64,000 nt of DNA from an uncultured Lachnospiraceae bacterium (GCA_902802515.1 CADCMM010000002.1:56099-120098); one strand, 5' to 3'; numbered from the stretch's first letter, positions 18,428-28,256 are shown. Made by a program: numbers and translations. Notes: a model not told the origin generated them from the letters alone.

Positions 18428-19135
18428 TTGATCCTGAAATTAGATCATATCTATAAAGATTACATACAGGGGAAAATGGTGGTTCCGGTGCTGAAGGACG
18501 TCTCCCTTCATGTTGAGGAAGGAGAGTATGTTGCAATTATGGGACCTTCCGGTTCAGGAAAGTCCACTTTGATGAATATCGTGGGATGCCTGGACAGGCC
18601 AACTTCAGGAACCTATGAGCTGGCGGGTGAGAATGTCCTGGGCCGGGATGACAAGGCCATGGCATATATTCGGCTGAACAACCTGGGATTTGTCTTCCAG
18701 AATTTCCAACTTCTGCCTAAGCAGACCGCGCTGGATAATGTGTGTCTGCCGCTGGTGTACGCTGGAGTGAAGAAGAAAGAACGGATAAAAAGAGCATCAG
18801 ACGCCCTGAGACTGGTTGGCCTGGAAGACCGCATGTACTTTAAACCTACTCAGCTTTCCGGCGGACAGAAACAGAGAGTGGCGATCGCGAGAGCCATGGT
18901 GAACCGACCGAAGATCCTTCTGGCGGATGAACCTACCGGCGCACTGGATTCCAAGTCCAGCACACAGCTGATGGAGTTATTTGATGAACTGAACCAAAAT
19001 GGAGTGACGATCATCATGATCACCCACGCACCCGAGATTGCCGCTTACGCAAAACGTATTGTAGATATTTTCGACGGTGAAATTTCAGAGAGGGATGCGT
19101 ATACCGATGCATCTGGAAAGGAAGGATCATCATGA
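18428..19135 (+). CDS. MacB/LolD-type ABC transporter ATPase
   Basis: A 235-residue ATP-binding subunit. Walker A GPSGSGKST lies at about 38-46, the Q-loop at VFQNFQLLP, signature LSGGQKQR near 143, Walker B ILLADEPTGALDS near 163, and the H-loop at ITHAPE. The sequence is of the MacB/LolD/FtsE class that drives mechanotransmission rather than substrate passage. The start codon is TTG, 12 bases after the first adaptor, with GGGGGAAG upstream. The stop overlaps the second adaptor by ATGA, so the subunits are co-translated. Confidence 0.95.
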   Translation: MILKLDHIYKDYIQGKMVVPVLKDVSLHVEEGEYVAIMGPSGSGKSTLMNIVGCLDRPTSGTYELAGENVLGRDDKAMAYIRLNNLGFVFQNFQLLPKQTALDNVCLPLVYAGVKKKERIKRASDALRLVGLEDRMYFKPTQLSGGQKQRVAIARAMVNRPKILLADEPTGALDSKSSTQLMELFDELNQNGVTIIMITHAPEIAAYAKRIVDIFDGEISERDAYTDASGKEGSS

Positions 19136-21186
19136 AAGCTAAAACAGTGATCATATCCCTGCTCGTGACCGCCGGAGCGGTGGGTGGCATTGCATATGGC
19201 GTCCGATATTCTATACAATCCCAGAAAAAACCGGTAGAGGTGGTGCCGGTTCGGAATGTAAATTTTAGCTACTGGGGAGATGGTGATACTATGTCTGGCA
19301 CGATCATATCGAAAGACACCCAGACAGTAAGGCTGGATCCAGAACGTACGCTGATCAAGGTCTATGTAAAAGAAGGAGACGAAGTAAAAGTGGGGGATCC
19401 CCTTTTGGAGTACGATATGACCATGACACAGCTGCAGAGGGAAATGGAGGATCTGACCAGACAGACTCTGGAACTGAATATGAAATCGCTGGAGAGGGAT
19501 CTGGAAAAATGGAAGAAACTAAGTCCCACAGCCTCTCTGGAAATTGATACGGGAATCATGACGGCTTCGGCGGAGGATGCAATCTCAGAGGATGAGGGAA
19601 CTTCCGAATATGCCGCAGGTGCCGATGACGGCGCCGATGGAAGTAACCCATCGATACTGGAGGATGATCAAGAGTATATTGATCCAATAGAGAACGATCC
19701 GGGTCAGGATGAGACGAATCGAGAGACGGATCCTCCGCCTACAGAACAACCGGGAACCAACGCTTTGCTTTTGGATGATGGCGATGACCTGATCGAGGAT
19801 GACGACATCGTTTCCACAGATGGCGGAACAGTGAATTCCGCAGATACGATCCGGTTTGTGAACGAGTTTCTGACCCGTATTAATCAATTGCCCCAACCGG
19901 AAGAGGATCTGAGAGGACTCTATGGATCCGATATAGACGAGGCTCTGAAATTATTCCGCCAAAGGCTGGCGGTGACGGAGACCACTCAGATAGATAAGGA
20001 TGTTTTGGGAGAGAAAAGAACCAGAACGGTTTACAGCCTTACCCCCCAGATAGCGGCACTGGTGGGTGAAAGTACGGCAAAAGTACTGCAGCAGTGCTAT
20101 GAAAGAGCCTGCGTCTACCGGCTCATCTATTGCCTGAACCGGATCGATCCCGGGGAGAGGTCCGTGGAGGATCTTTCCGATGAGGAAATTCTGGCACAGG
20201 AGGAACTTGTCAGAGAAGCGGTGGACGCATACTATGAAATTCAGGGAGATGCCTTTGAAGAGTATGAGGAAGTGCTGTCACCCTACACAGAACTTCTTGG
20301 AGAACAAGTGGTGCGGTTGAATAATGTGAAAGTTGTAGAAGAACCGGAACCCTCTACAGAGTGGCCGGATGATCTGCCGGATGACGATCTGGATGATGAA
20401 GATTACGGAGACTTCGGAGATTTTGGAGAGGATGGGGGAGAAGAGTACACTGTACAGGAAATTAAAGAGGCGATAGAAGCCTTGGAGAATGATATTGAGG
20501 ACTGCAAGCTGGACATCCAGGAATCCGAGTTGAAATTAAAGCAGTTTGATCGTGAGCTGGAGAAAAAGATCGTAAAGAGCACGATGAACGGTGTGGTGAA
20601 ATCTGCCGGAACTTTGGAGGAGTCGGTGGCAGACGATGAATTTATCGTGATCACCGGAGCATCCGGTATGTACGTGCAGGGAACCATAAGTGAAATGAAA
20701 CTGGATACCGTTACTATCGGAGATGTGGTGCAGGGAGTATCTTATGATACTGGCATGAGCTTTACTGCCACGATCACGGAGATTTCCGAGTATCCCACCA
20801 GTAATGATGATTATTGGGGCTATAGTTCAGAAAGTGCGAATGCTTCCAATTATCCCTTTCTGGCTTATATTGAAGATGCGGACGGATTAAGTCAGGGAGA
20901 TGTGGAACTGCAGATCGTGGAGAGCGCTCCAAGCGCCGGGATCTATCTGGAGAACTACTATGTCCGCACGGAAAACGGGAACAGGAATTATGTGTACATC
21001 CAGGGTGAGGATGGCATGCTGAAGAAACAGTATGTGGTGACAGGAAAATCCATATATGGCTGGGCGGTAGAAATAAAGAGTGGACTTTCCATGGACGATA
21101 ACATTGCGTTTCCCTACGGCAAGTCTGTAGAGGATGGGGCTGCCACCATTGAAGTGGACAATCTGGACAGCGATGATGTATTTTAG
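19132..21186 (+). CDS. Second HlyD-type adaptor with a large acidic insertion
   Basis: A 684-residue adaptor. A signal anchor (about 5-22) is followed by a lipoyl-like half (LIKVYVKEGDEVKVGDPLLEYD) and the first helix of the coiled coil. Where a compact alpha-hairpin normally sits, about 300 residues are inserted (about 130-435): two very acidic low-complexity runs around a helical domain. The second helix follows (EIKEAIEALENDIEDCKLDIQ), then the returning lipoyl half (KIVKSTMNGVVKSAG). The C-terminal beta domains resemble those of the first adaptor. Two distinct adaptors in one MacB-type operon are unusual. Confidence 0.85.
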   Translation: MKAKTVIISLLVTAGAVGGIAYGVRYSIQSQKKPVEVVPVRNVNFSYWGDGDTMSGTIISKDTQTVRLDPERTLIKVYVKEGDEVKVGDPLLEYDMTMTQLQREMEDLTRQTLELNMKSLERDLEKWKKLSPTASLEIDTGIMTASAEDAISEDEGTSEYAAGADDGADGSNPSILEDDQEYIDPIENDPGQDETNRETDPPPTEQPGTNALLLDDGDDLIEDDDIVSTDGGTVNSADTIRFVNEFLTRINQLPQPEEDLRGLYGSDIDEALKLFRQRLAVTETTQIDKDVLGEKRTRTVYSLTPQIAALVGESTAKVLQQCYERACVYRLIYCLNRIDPGERSVEDLSDEEILAQEELVREAVDAYYEIQGDAFEEYEEVLSPYTELLGEQVVRLNNVKVVEEPEPSTEWPDDLPDDDLDDEDYGDFGDFGEDGGEEYTVQEIKEAIEALENDIEDCKLDIQESELKLKQFDRELEKKIVKSTMNGVVKSAGTLEESVADDEFIVITGASGMYVQGTISEMKLDTVTIGDVVQGVSYDTGMSFTATITEISEYPTSNDDYWGYSSESANASNYPFLAYIEDADGLSQGDVELQIVESAPSAGIYLENYYVRTENGNRNYVYIQGEDGMLKKQYVVTGKSIYGWAVEIKSGLSMDDNIAFPYGKSVEDGAATIEVDNLDSDDVF

Positions 21187-21197
21187 GAGGTGGGATT

Positions 21198-22451
21198 TTG
21201 TTTGAAAATATAAGACTTGCGTTCCAAGGCATATGGTCCCACAAAATGCGGTCATTTCTGACCATGCTGGGTATCATTATTGGTATTGCTGCTATCATTG
21301 CTATAGTATCTACCATCAAGGGAACCAATGACGCCATTAAGAATAATCTGGTAGGATCCGGAAACAATACGGTGGATATAAAAATCAGCCATGGCGGGTA
21401 CGATTATACCATTGATTCTTACTCGGGCGCCCCCTGGGGCATTCCGGTGGTATCCCAGGAAACGAAAGATGAGATTTTGGCATTGGACGAGGTGGAGAAT
21501 GTCACCACTTACAGTTCCCGTTATGGCTCTGAGGGAGTTTATTACAAAAACACCGGTGTAGACAGCATTTCTATTTTAGGAATTGATACCAGCTACTTTG
21601 ATACCTGCAATTATGTGCTCAAATCAGGGCGCGGTTTTTCGGAGGAGGATTATAAGCTGTTTCGAAAAGTGCTGATCGCTGATCAAGTGGCGGCCACGAA
21701 TTTGTTTGCGGACGAGAATCCTCTGGGCAAGACGGTGGAGATTTCCGGGGTCCCTTTTACGGTGATCGGTCTGGTGGAGGAGCGGTCCAAATTCCAGCCG
21801 GAAATTTCTTCTATTGATGACTATTACACCTATTATTCCAGTGACAATACGGGAGTACTGTATATGCCGAAGGCTACCTGGCCTATAGTATACGCTTATG
21901 ATGAACCGGAGAATGTGGTGGTGAAAGCGACCAGCACAGATGAGATGACAAAGGCAGGGCAGAAGGCTGCCAATATTTTAAATGCAACAGTAACCAATTC
22001 CGACTACAAATACAAGGCGGCTGATCTTCTTGGAAAGGCAGGAAAGCTCCAGGAACTGAGCAATGCTACCAATATGCAGCTTGTCTGGATTGCCGGCATA
22101 TCTCTTCTGGTGGGAGGCATCGGCGTCATGAATATCATGCTGGTGTCTGTGACAGAGCGAACCAGCGAGATCGGTCTTAAGAAGGCAATTGGAGCCAGAA
22201 AGAGTACGATTTTAGGGCAATTCCTGACGGAGGCAGCTGTACTTACCAGCCTTGGGGGGCTGTTGGGAGTTGGAGCCGGAGTCGGCGCAGCCCAGGTCAT
22301 ACACCGGATATCCGACGTGGCGGTAGCTATCAGTGTGCCGGCAGCGGTGATCGCGGTGGTCTTCTCCATGTTTATTGGTATTATTTTCGGCTTCCTCCCA
22401 TCGATTCAGGCGGCGAACCTGGATCCCATTGAGGCGCTGAGAAGGGAGTAA
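21198..22451 (+). CDS. MacB-like ABC transporter permease
   Basis: A 417-residue FtsX/MacB-family permease. The first membrane helix (about 18-38, MLGIIIGIAAIIAIVS) is followed by a periplasmic-core-like domain of about 230 residues. Three C-terminal helices begin with the family motif GGIGVMNIMLVSVTERTSEIGLKKAIGA. The start is TTG, with AGGAGG 7 bases upstream and 11 bases after the second adaptor. With the ATPase and adaptors it forms a tripartite-like export or mechanotransmission system. Antimicrobial-peptide efflux is the usual role, but nothing here names the substrate. Confidence 0.93.
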   Translation: MFENIRLAFQGIWSHKMRSFLTMLGIIIGIAAIIAIVSTIKGTNDAIKNNLVGSGNNTVDIKISHGGYDYTIDSYSGAPWGIPVVSQETKDEILALDEVENVTTYSSRYGSEGVYYKNTGVDSISILGIDTSYFDTCNYVLKSGRGFSEEDYKLFRKVLIADQVAATNLFADENPLGKTVEISGVPFTVIGLVEERSKFQPEISSIDDYYTYYSSDNTGVLYMPKATWPIVYAYDEPENVVVKATSTDEMTKAGQKAANILNATVTNSDYKYKAADLLGKAGKLQELSNATNMQLVWIAGISLLVGGIGVMNIMLVSVTERTSEIGLKKAIGARKSTILGQFLTEAAVLTSLGGLLGVGAGVGAAQVIHRISDVAVAISVPAAVIAVVFSMFIGIIFGFLPSIQAANLDPIEALRRE

Positions 22452-22490
22452 AAAGGCGGACAAGATACTGCTTATCGGAAAATTGTCATC

Positions 22491-22540
22491 TTTGCCCGAA
22501 GGGCTTTCTAGTATAGGAGACGAAATTTCCTATACGAGAA
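22491..22540. repeat. Two-hairpin interspersed repeat, copy B
   Basis: It is identical to 330-379 at 47 of 50 positions. The GCCC-GAA-GGGC hairpin is intact. The long stem has lost pairing at one mid-stem position and next to the loop, so this copy looks more decayed. It lies between the permease stop and the rpsB promoter hairpin. Confidence 0.75.
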
Positions 22541-22541
22541 A

Positions 22542-22566
22542 AAGGGCTTGCGTGATGCAAGCCCTT
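22542..22566 (+). terminator. Hairpin between the ABC operon and rpsB
   Basis: AAGGGCTTGC (22542-22551) pairs perfectly with GCAAGCCCTT (22557-22566) around a 5-base loop. A poor T tract follows. Its left arm contains the -35 of the rpsB promoter, so termination and initiation signals overlap. Confidence 0.6.
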
Positions 22567-22576
22567 ATGTTATACT
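22548..22576 (+). promoter_or_regulatory. rpsB-tsf promoter and leader
   Basis: TTGCGT (22548-22553), 17 bases, TATACT (22571-22576). The roughly 100-base leader before rpsB begins and ends with GCATGC-containing segments (near 22601 and 22651) that can pair. This could be an S2-type autoregulatory leader, but the fold is not diagnostic. Confidence 0.65.
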
Positions 22577-22681
22577 ATAAAAGTTGCAAAAATAATTCAC
22601 GCATGCGGATTCTGACATTGGTGCCGTAAGGTTTTCGAGGAAGTCTGATGCATGCGGAAGAACAACCAAAGGAGAAAAGAC

Positions 22682-23446
22682 ATGAGCGTTATTTCAATGA
22701 AACAGTTACTTGAAGCAGGTGTTCATTTCGGACATCAGACCAGAAGATGGAACCCCAAAATGGCTCCGTACATCTACACGGAGAGAAACGGTATCTACAT
22801 CATCGACCTGCAGAAATCCGTTGTAAAGGTGGACGAGGCGTATAAAGCAGTATCCGATATCGCGGCAAACGGCGGCACGATCCTGTTCGTTGGTACGAAG
22901 AAACAGGCACAGGACGCAGTGCAGGTAGAAGCGGAAAGATGCGGTATGTACTATGTAAATGAGAGATGGCTGGGCGGTATGCTGACTAACTTCAAGACCA
23001 TTCAGAGCCGTGTGAGACGTCTGAAAGAGATCGAGACCATGCAGGAAGACGGAACCTTTGATGTTCTGCCGAAGAAAGAAGTCATTGCTCTGAAGAAAGA
23101 AATGGAGAAACTTCAGAAAAACCTGGGTGGTATCAAAGAGATGAAGAGAATCCCGGATGCTATCTTTGTGGTAGACCCGAAGAAAGAAAGAATCTGTGTT
23201 CAGGAAGCTCATACCCTTGGCATCCCGCTGATCGGTATTGCAGATACCAACTGTGATCCGGAAGAACTGGATTATGTGATCCCGGGCAATGACGACGCGA
23301 TCCGCGCTGTAAAACTGATCGTTTCCAAGATGGCTGACGCTGTCATTGAGGCAAATCAGGGTGCAGAGGAAGAGGCAGTCGTTGAAGAGTCTTATGAAGA
23401 GTACACAGAGGAAGCTCCGGTAGAGGCAGTTGCGGACGCTGAGTAA
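22682..23446 (+). CDS. rpsB: 30S ribosomal protein S2
   Basis: A 254-residue ribosomal protein. The N-terminal [27 protein letters not shown]... (first 20 residues sufficient to recognise S2) and the [13 protein letters not shown] motif are clear, and the C-terminal tail is acidic. The start at 22682 has AAAGGAG upstream; an earlier in-frame ATG adds a basic stretch not seen in S2. It forms the usual operon with tsf, 67 bases downstream, and its leader may be autoregulated by free S2. Confidence 0.98.
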   Translation: MSVISMKQLLEAGVHFGHQTRRWNPKMAPYIYTERNGIYIIDLQKSVVKVDEAYKAVSDIAANGGTILFVGTKKQAQDAVQVEAERCGMYYVNERWLGGMLTNFKTIQSRVRRLKEIETMQEDGTFDVLPKKEVIALKKEMEKLQKNLGGIKEMKRIPDAIFVVDPKKERICVQEAHTLGIPLIGIADTNCDPEELDYVIPGNDDAIRAVKLIVSKMADAVIEANQGAEEEAVVEESYEEYTEEAPVEAVADAE

Positions 23447-23513
23447 TATAATTTGAAGAGCTGCCTTTCCTATGGATGACAGCTCCATACAGAATAACCA
23501 GGAGGAAAATAAG

Positions 23514-24455
23514 ATGGCTATCACAGCAGGAATGGTAAAAGAGTTGAGAGAAGCTACCGGTGCCGGTATGATGGACTGTAAGAAAGCCCTGACCGCTACC
23601 GAAGGTGATATGGAAAAAGCCGTTGAATGGCTGAGAGAAAAGGGACTGGCTACTGCTCAGAAGAAAGCTGGCAGAATTGCGGCAGAGGGTCTGGTAAAAC
23701 TGATCGTATCCGATGATGACAAGAAAGCTGTAGCCGTAGAAGTAAATGCGGAGACAGACTTCGTGGCAAAGAACGAGAAATTCCAGAATTACGTAGCACA
23801 GGTAGCAGAGCAGGCGATGGATACTGCTGCAGCAGATATCGATGCTTTCCTGGCAGAGCCGTGGAAATTCGATACTACCAAGACCGTAAAGGAAGCTTTG
23901 GCGGGACAGATCGCAGTCATCGGCGAGAACATGAACATCAGAAGATTTATACAGGTTACCGAGGAAAACGGTTTTGTTGCTTCTTACACTCATATGGGCG
24001 GCAAGATCGGTGTTTTGGTAGACGTAGCTACCGATGTGGTAAATGACGCTGTAAAAGAGATGGCAAAGAACGTGGCTATGCAGATCGCAGCTCTGAAGCC
24101 GCACTATGTAACAGACGCAGAAGTTCCGGAAGAGTACAAGGAACATGAAAAAGAAATCCTGGCCGCACAGATCGCTAACGATCCGAAGATGGCAGGAAAG
24201 CCGGAAAAGGTGATCCAGGGCGCTGTTCTGGGACGTCTTAACAAGGAACTGAAAGAAATCTGCCTGATGGATCAGGTATACGTAAAAGCAGAGGATGGCA
24301 AGCAGTCCGTAGCCAAGTATGTTGAGGAAGTAGCTAAGGCAAACGGTGCAAACATCACCATCAAGTCCTTCATTCGCTGGGAGACAGGTGAAGGTATTGA
24401 AAAGAAGGAAGAAGATTTTGCAGCTGAGGTTGCAAAACAGATGGCTGGAAACTAG
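23514..24455 (+). CDS. tsf: Elongation factor Ts
   Basis: A 313-residue guanine-nucleotide exchange factor for EF-Tu. The UBA-like N-terminus (VKELREATGAGMMDCKKAL) and the TDFVAKNEKF motif near residue 82 are diagnostic. AGGAGG lies 8 bases before the ATG at 23514; the frame extends upstream without a better ribosome site. A strong terminator 66 bases downstream closes the rpsB-tsf unit. Confidence 0.98.
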   Translation: MAITAGMVKELREATGAGMMDCKKALTATEGDMEKAVEWLREKGLATAQKKAGRIAAEGLVKLIVSDDDKKAVAVEVNAETDFVAKNEKFQNYVAQVAEQAMDTAAADIDAFLAEPWKFDTTKTVKEALAGQIAVIGENMNIRRFIQVTEENGFVASYTHMGGKIGVLVDVATDVVNDAVKEMAKNVAMQIAALKPHYVTDAEVPEEYKEHEKEILAAQIANDPKMAGKPEKVIQGAVLGRLNKELKEICLMDQVYVKAEDGKQSVAKYVEEVAKANGANITIKSFIRWETGEGIEKKEEDFAAEVAKQMAGN

Positions 24456-24520
24456 GTGAAACAAGCTCGAAGAGCGAAGTTGAACCGTATGTTGGAAGCT
24501 ATCCAGCGGCACAAATATAC

Positions 24521-24565
24521 AAAAAGAGCCTAGATGCGAACTTGTTCGCAAATTAGGCTCTTTTT
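24521..24565 (+). terminator. Terminator of rpsB-tsf
   Basis: AAAAAGAGCCTA pairs with TAGGCTCTTTTT around an inner TGCGAA/TTCGCA hairpin, and the right arm ends in a T5 run. Flanking A and T tracts would let it act in both directions. Confidence 0.9.
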
Positions 24566-24850
24566 GTACATTTAACGTGCTGCGCACGTTTGCCGCGTCC
24601 TACGATGCTTATGTCTGAGGTTGTGGGGGAGGTTCCTGCTTCGCAGGCCTGTTTGAAATCAGAACCTGTCTTGTCCATGCGAGCATAACAAGCCAGAACC
24701 CGATTTCAAACAGGCTGTGAATAGTAACAATCAAGCCACAATTTTTGCAGCAGCCGTTGTTGACAAGCAAACGAAAGCAGTTTAATATCTAATATAAACG
24801 TTGGTTCCATATTCTGAAACATATCTGTGGTTTCTGGTTTTCACTCTTTT
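24566..24850. other. Hairpin-rich non-coding spacer between tsf and recA
   Basis: About 285 bases carry no supportable gene. There are several inverted repeats: AACGTGC/GCACGTT, CCTGC-TTC-GCAGG, and a 14-bp pair GCCTGTTTGAAATC (24647-24660) with its complement at 24702-24715. The 14-bp pair encloses about 40 bases in which CAGAACC occurs on both sides. No promoter of good quality was seen inside. It could be a decayed repeat element or an unannotated RNA. Confidence 0.5.
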
Positions 24851-24854
24851 CCCC

Positions 24855-24883
24855 TTGACAAGAAATGAAAAGTATACTACTAT
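24855..24883 (+). promoter_or_regulatory. recA promoter
   Basis: TTGACA (24855-24860), 17 bases, TACTAT (24878-24883). The -35 is perfect. The SOS box begins 15 bases after the -10, so repressor would block early elongation or initiation. Confidence 0.85.
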
Positions 24884-24897
24884 GTACTAAGAAAAAA

Positions 24898-24911
24898 CGA
24901 ACATAAGTTCG
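24898..24911 (+). promoter_or_regulatory. LexA (DinR) SOS box upstream of recA
   Basis: CGAACATAAGTTCG is a perfect palindrome in its arms and matches the Firmicutes LexA consensus CGAACNNNNGTTCG. It lies between the promoter and the recA ribosome site, so recA-recX should be induced by DNA damage. Confidence 0.92.
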
Positions 24912-24936
24912 TATCAAAAAGAAAAGGAGATCTATT

Positions 24937-26010
24937 ATGGCAAATACTAGTGCAAATGAAGATAAATTAAAGGCATTGGATGCAGCTCTTTCCCAGATAG
25001 AAAAGCAGTTTGGTAAAGGATCGGTGATGAAACTGGGGGATTCCGGCGCGAATATGAATGTGGAAACGGTTCCAACTGGCTGCCTTAGCCTTGATATTGC
25101 GCTGGGTCTGGGCGGTATCCCGAAAGGACGTATCGTGGAGATCTACGGCCCAGAGTCCAGCGGTAAGACCACCGTGGCGTTACATATGGTGGCTGAGGTT
25201 CAGAAGAGAGGCGGCATTGCAGGTTTTATCGACGCGGAGCATGCGTTGGATCCGGTCTATGCCAAGAACATTGGCGTGGATATTGATAACCTCTATATTT
25301 CACAGCCGGATAACGGAGAACAGGCTCTGGAGATTACAGAGACTATGGTTCGTTCCGGAGCAGTGGATATTATCATAGTGGACTCAGTGGCGGCATTGGT
25401 ACCGAAGGCTGAGATTGACGGAGACATGGGCGATGCTCATGTGGGTCTTCAGGCACGCTTGATGTCCCAAGCATTGAGAAAATTGACCGGCGTGATCAGC
25501 AAATCAAACTGTACGGTGATCTTTATCAACCAGCTCCGAGAGAAGGTTGGGGTGATGTTTGGAAATCCGGAGACGACTACCGGCGGCCGGGCGCTGAAGT
25601 TTTACTCCTCCATTCGTATGGATGTGCGCAGAATTGAATCTCTCAAGCAAGCAGGAGAAGTCATTGGAAACAGAACCCGCATCAAAGTGGTTAAGAATAA
25701 GATCGCGCCGCCTTTCAAGGAGGCCGAGTTTGATATCATGTTTGGAAAAGGCATTTCCAGAGAGGGGGATATCCTGGATCTGGCGGCCAATGAGAATATC
25801 ATAAACAAGAGCGGCGCATGGTATGCTTATAATGGCAACAAGATCGGGCAGGGCCGGGAAAATGCAAAACTCTACCTGAAAGAACATCCGGAGGTAATGA
25901 CGGAAGTGGAGCAGAAGGTGAGAGAGCAGCATGGTATGACTGGCGGGACAGCCGCACTGGAAACTGTACCGGAAGATGACGCGGTATCAGTAAAACGTTC
26001 TGAAGCATGA
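24937..26010 (+). CDS. recA: Recombinase RecA
   Basis: A 357-residue DNA strand-exchange protein and LexA co-protease. Walker [10 protein letters not shown] lies near residues 71-79, Walker [13 protein letters not shown] near 145, and loop L2 with [27 protein letters not shown] near 210. The sequence is of normal length with no intein. AAGGAG lies 10 bases before the ATG. The promoter and SOS box are directly upstream, and recX overlaps the stop by 4 bases. Confidence 0.99.
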   Translation: MANTSANEDKLKALDAALSQIEKQFGKGSVMKLGDSGANMNVETVPTGCLSLDIALGLGGIPKGRIVEIYGPESSGKTTVALHMVAEVQKRGGIAGFIDAEHALDPVYAKNIGVDIDNLYISQPDNGEQALEITETMVRSGAVDIIIVDSVAALVPKAEIDGDMGDAHVGLQARLMSQALRKLTGVISKSNCTVIFINQLREKVGVMFGNPETTTGGRALKFYSSIRMDVRRIESLKQAGEVIGNRTRIKVVKNKIAPPFKEAEFDIMFGKGISREGDILDLAANENIINKSGAWYAYNGNKIGQGRENAKLYLKEHPEVMTEVEQKVREQHGMTGGTAALETVPEDDAVSVKRSEA

Positions 26011-26606
26011 GCATGATGGTGACCCGATTAGAACAGGTCAATAAGAGAAAATGCCGTGTGTATCTGAATGATGAACCTGCATTCCTTCTGTTTTACCATG
26101 AAATTGAAGAGTATCATATACAGGAGGGACAGGAACTTTCGAATGCCCTTTGCCAGGAACTTGCGGATCAGATTCTGGGAAAACGGGCGAAAGTACGCTG
26201 CATGGATCTGCTTCAGATATCGGACAAGACGGAGCAGGAACTGGTTAGAAAACTTCATCAGGAAGAGTATCCGGAAACAGTGATCCGGGAAGCTCTGGAT
26301 TATGTGAAATCCTATCACTATGTAGACGATTTTCGCTATGCCAGAAATTACATTGACAGCAGAAAAGACGGAAAAAGCCGGCAGCAGATCAGTTATGAAT
26401 TGCTGGGCAAAGGAATCCGCAGTGAACTGATTGGGCAGGCATGGGAAGAGGCAGAACCTGTGGATCCGACGATTTTGATCCTGCGATGGGCGAAAAAAAA
26501 GCATTTTGATCCACAATGCAAGGACGAGAGTGAACGTCGAAAATTTTATCAATTTTTACTTAGGAAAGGTTTTTTGTTTTCGGATATTAAGAAAGCATTG
26601 ACATAA
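26007..26606 (+). CDS. recX: RecA regulator RecX
   Basis: A 199-residue modulator of RecA filaments. The three-helix repeats are recognisable: [34 protein letters not shown] and [16 protein letters not shown]. An N-terminal beta region of about 60 residues ([21 protein letters not shown]) is typical of Firmicutes RecX. ATG overlaps the recA stop by ATGA, giving translational coupling and SOS control. The last codons carry the -35 of the rny promoter. Confidence 0.93.
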   Translation: MSMMVTRLEQVNKRKCRVYLNDEPAFLLFYHEIEEYHIQEGQELSNALCQELADQILGKRAKVRCMDLLQISDKTEQELVRKLHQEEYPETVIREALDYVKSYHYVDDFRYARNYIDSRKDGKSRQQISYELLGKGIRSELIGQAWEEAEPVDPTILILRWAKKKHFDPQCKDESERRKFYQFLLRKGFLFSDIKKALT

Positions 26607-26626
26607 TATCCGAAAAAGTATAAAAT
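26598..26626 (+). promoter_or_regulatory. rny promoter
   Basis: TTGACA (26598-26603), 17 bases, TAAAAT (26621-26626). The -35 lies in the last codons of recX. Confidence 0.8.
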
Positions 26627-26673
26627 TGTAATGTTGTTTCAGAACAATGAAAATTAAATAAGGAGGTGCTCCT

Positions 26674-28230
26674 GTGCCGAATGCAGTGATGATTATAATT
26701 GCTGTTGTAATCACTCTGGTTATTGCGGTGCCGGTTAGCTGTCTTGCTGCCATCAACTACAGAAAAAAGATTGTAGAGTCTAAGATTGGCAGTGCGGAAG
26801 AAAAAGCCAGGCAGATAATTGACGACGCATTGAAGACGGCGGAGACAAAGAAGCGTGAGGCACTTCTGGAAGCGAAGGAAGAATCTTTGAAGATGAAGAA
26901 TGAATCCGAAAAAGAGACGAGAGAGCGCAGAACAGAATTGCAGCGTTACGAAAAACGCGTCTTGTCCAAAGAGGAAGCGGTAGATAAAAAAGCCGAGACT
27001 CTGGAACGTCGGGAAACCGGAATCACAGCAAAAGAAGAAGAGCTGAAAAAGAAACGTGCAGAAGTTGACAAACTTTATGGACAAAGAGTACAGGAACTGG
27101 AACGAATCTCAGGCTTAACCTCCGAGCAAGCAAAAGATTATCTTTTAAAAACTGTTGAAGATGAAGTAAAAATTGATACTGCCAAGTTATACAAAGAACT
27201 TGAAAGCAGAGCAAAAGAGGACGCTACAAAGAAAGCGAAAGAGTACATTGTCACGGCCATACAGCGGTGCGCTGCTGACCATGTCGCAGAAACCACGATT
27301 TCTGTGGTGCAGCTTCCCAGTGATGAAATGAAAGGACGAATCATCGGTCGTGAGGGAAGAAATATCAGAACCCTCGAGACTATGACAGGTGTGGATCTGA
27401 TCATTGATGATACACCGGAAGCAGTCATTTTGTCAGGCTTTGATCCTATCAGGAGAGAAGTTGCCAGAATAGCCCTGGAAAAATTAATTGTAGATGGGCG
27501 AATTCACCCGGCTAGAATTGAGGAAATGGTTGAAAAAGCGCAAAAAGAAGTGGATGCGATGATCCGAGAAGAAGGAGAAGCTGCTGCTTTGGAAGTGGGC
27601 GTACACGGTATCCACCCGGAACTGGTACGACTGCTGGGAAGAATGAAGTTCAGAACCAGCTACGGACAGAATGCGCTGAAGCATTCCATTGAGGTGGCTC
27701 ATCTGTCCGGCCTGCTGGCTGGCGAGATAGGTGTGGATGTGAGAATGGCAAAGCGTGCCGGACTGCTTCATGATATTGGTAAATCCATTGATCATGATGT
27801 GGAAGGATCTCACATTCAGATTGGCGCTGATCTTTGCAAAAAATACAAAGAATCACCGATTGTTATCAACGCGGTGGAGTCCCATCACGGCGATGTTGAG
27901 GCAGAGTCTTTAATTGCATGTATTGTACAGGCTGCTGATACGATTTCAGCTGCCAGACCAGGTGCCAGAAGAGAAACTCTGGAAACATATACCAACAGAT
28001 TAAAACAGTTAGAAGATATTACCAACGCCTTTAAGGGCGTGGAAAAATCCTTTGCTATACAGGCGGGAAGAGAGATTCGTATTATGGTTGTTCCGGATCA
28101 GGTCAATGATGCGGATATGGTGCTTATGGCGCGGGATATTGCAAAACAGATCGAAGCAGAACTGGAATACCCAGGCCAGATTAAAGTCAGTGTGATCCGT
28201 GAGTCACGAGTTGTGGATTACGCGAAGTAA
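26674..28230 (+). CDS. rny: Ribonuclease Y
   Basis: A 518-residue membrane-anchored endoribonuclease that starts mRNA decay in Firmicutes. One N-terminal transmembrane helix (about 3-25) is followed by a long charged coiled coil (about 30-180), a KH domain with the [15 protein letters not shown] motif near 215, and an HD domain with [15 protein letters not shown] near 364. The length is standard. The start codon is GTG; its ribosome site AGGAG is the left arm of a 5-bp hairpin whose right arm CTCCT abuts the start. Confidence 0.97.
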   Translation: MPNAVMIIIAVVITLVIAVPVSCLAAINYRKKIVESKIGSAEEKARQIIDDALKTAETKKREALLEAKEESLKMKNESEKETRERRTELQRYEKRVLSKEEAVDKKAETLERRETGITAKEEELKKKRAEVDKLYGQRVQELERISGLTSEQAKDYLLKTVEDEVKIDTAKLYKELESRAKEDATKKAKEYIVTAIQRCAADHVAETTISVVQLPSDEMKGRIIGREGRNIRTLETMTGVDLIIDDTPEAVILSGFDPIRREVARIALEKLIVDGRIHPARIEEMVEKAQKEVDAMIREEGEAAALEVGVHGIHPELVRLLGRMKFRTSYGQNALKHSIEVAHLSGLLAGEIGVDVRMAKRAGLLHDIGKSIDHDVEGSHIQIGADLCKKYKESPIVINAVESHHGDVEAESLIACIVQAADTISAARPGARRETLETYTNRLKQLEDITNAFKGVEKSFAIQAGREIRIMVVPDQVNDADMVLMARDIAKQIEAELEYPGQIKVSVIRESRVVDYAK

Positions 28231-28256
28231 TAAAACATAAAGTCAAACAGCTAAAA

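Noticed and set aside
23343..24587. 414-codon open frame opposite tsf
   Set aside because: It covers tsf, a certain gene, and runs through its terminator; the translation is Cys/Phe/Leu-rich noise.
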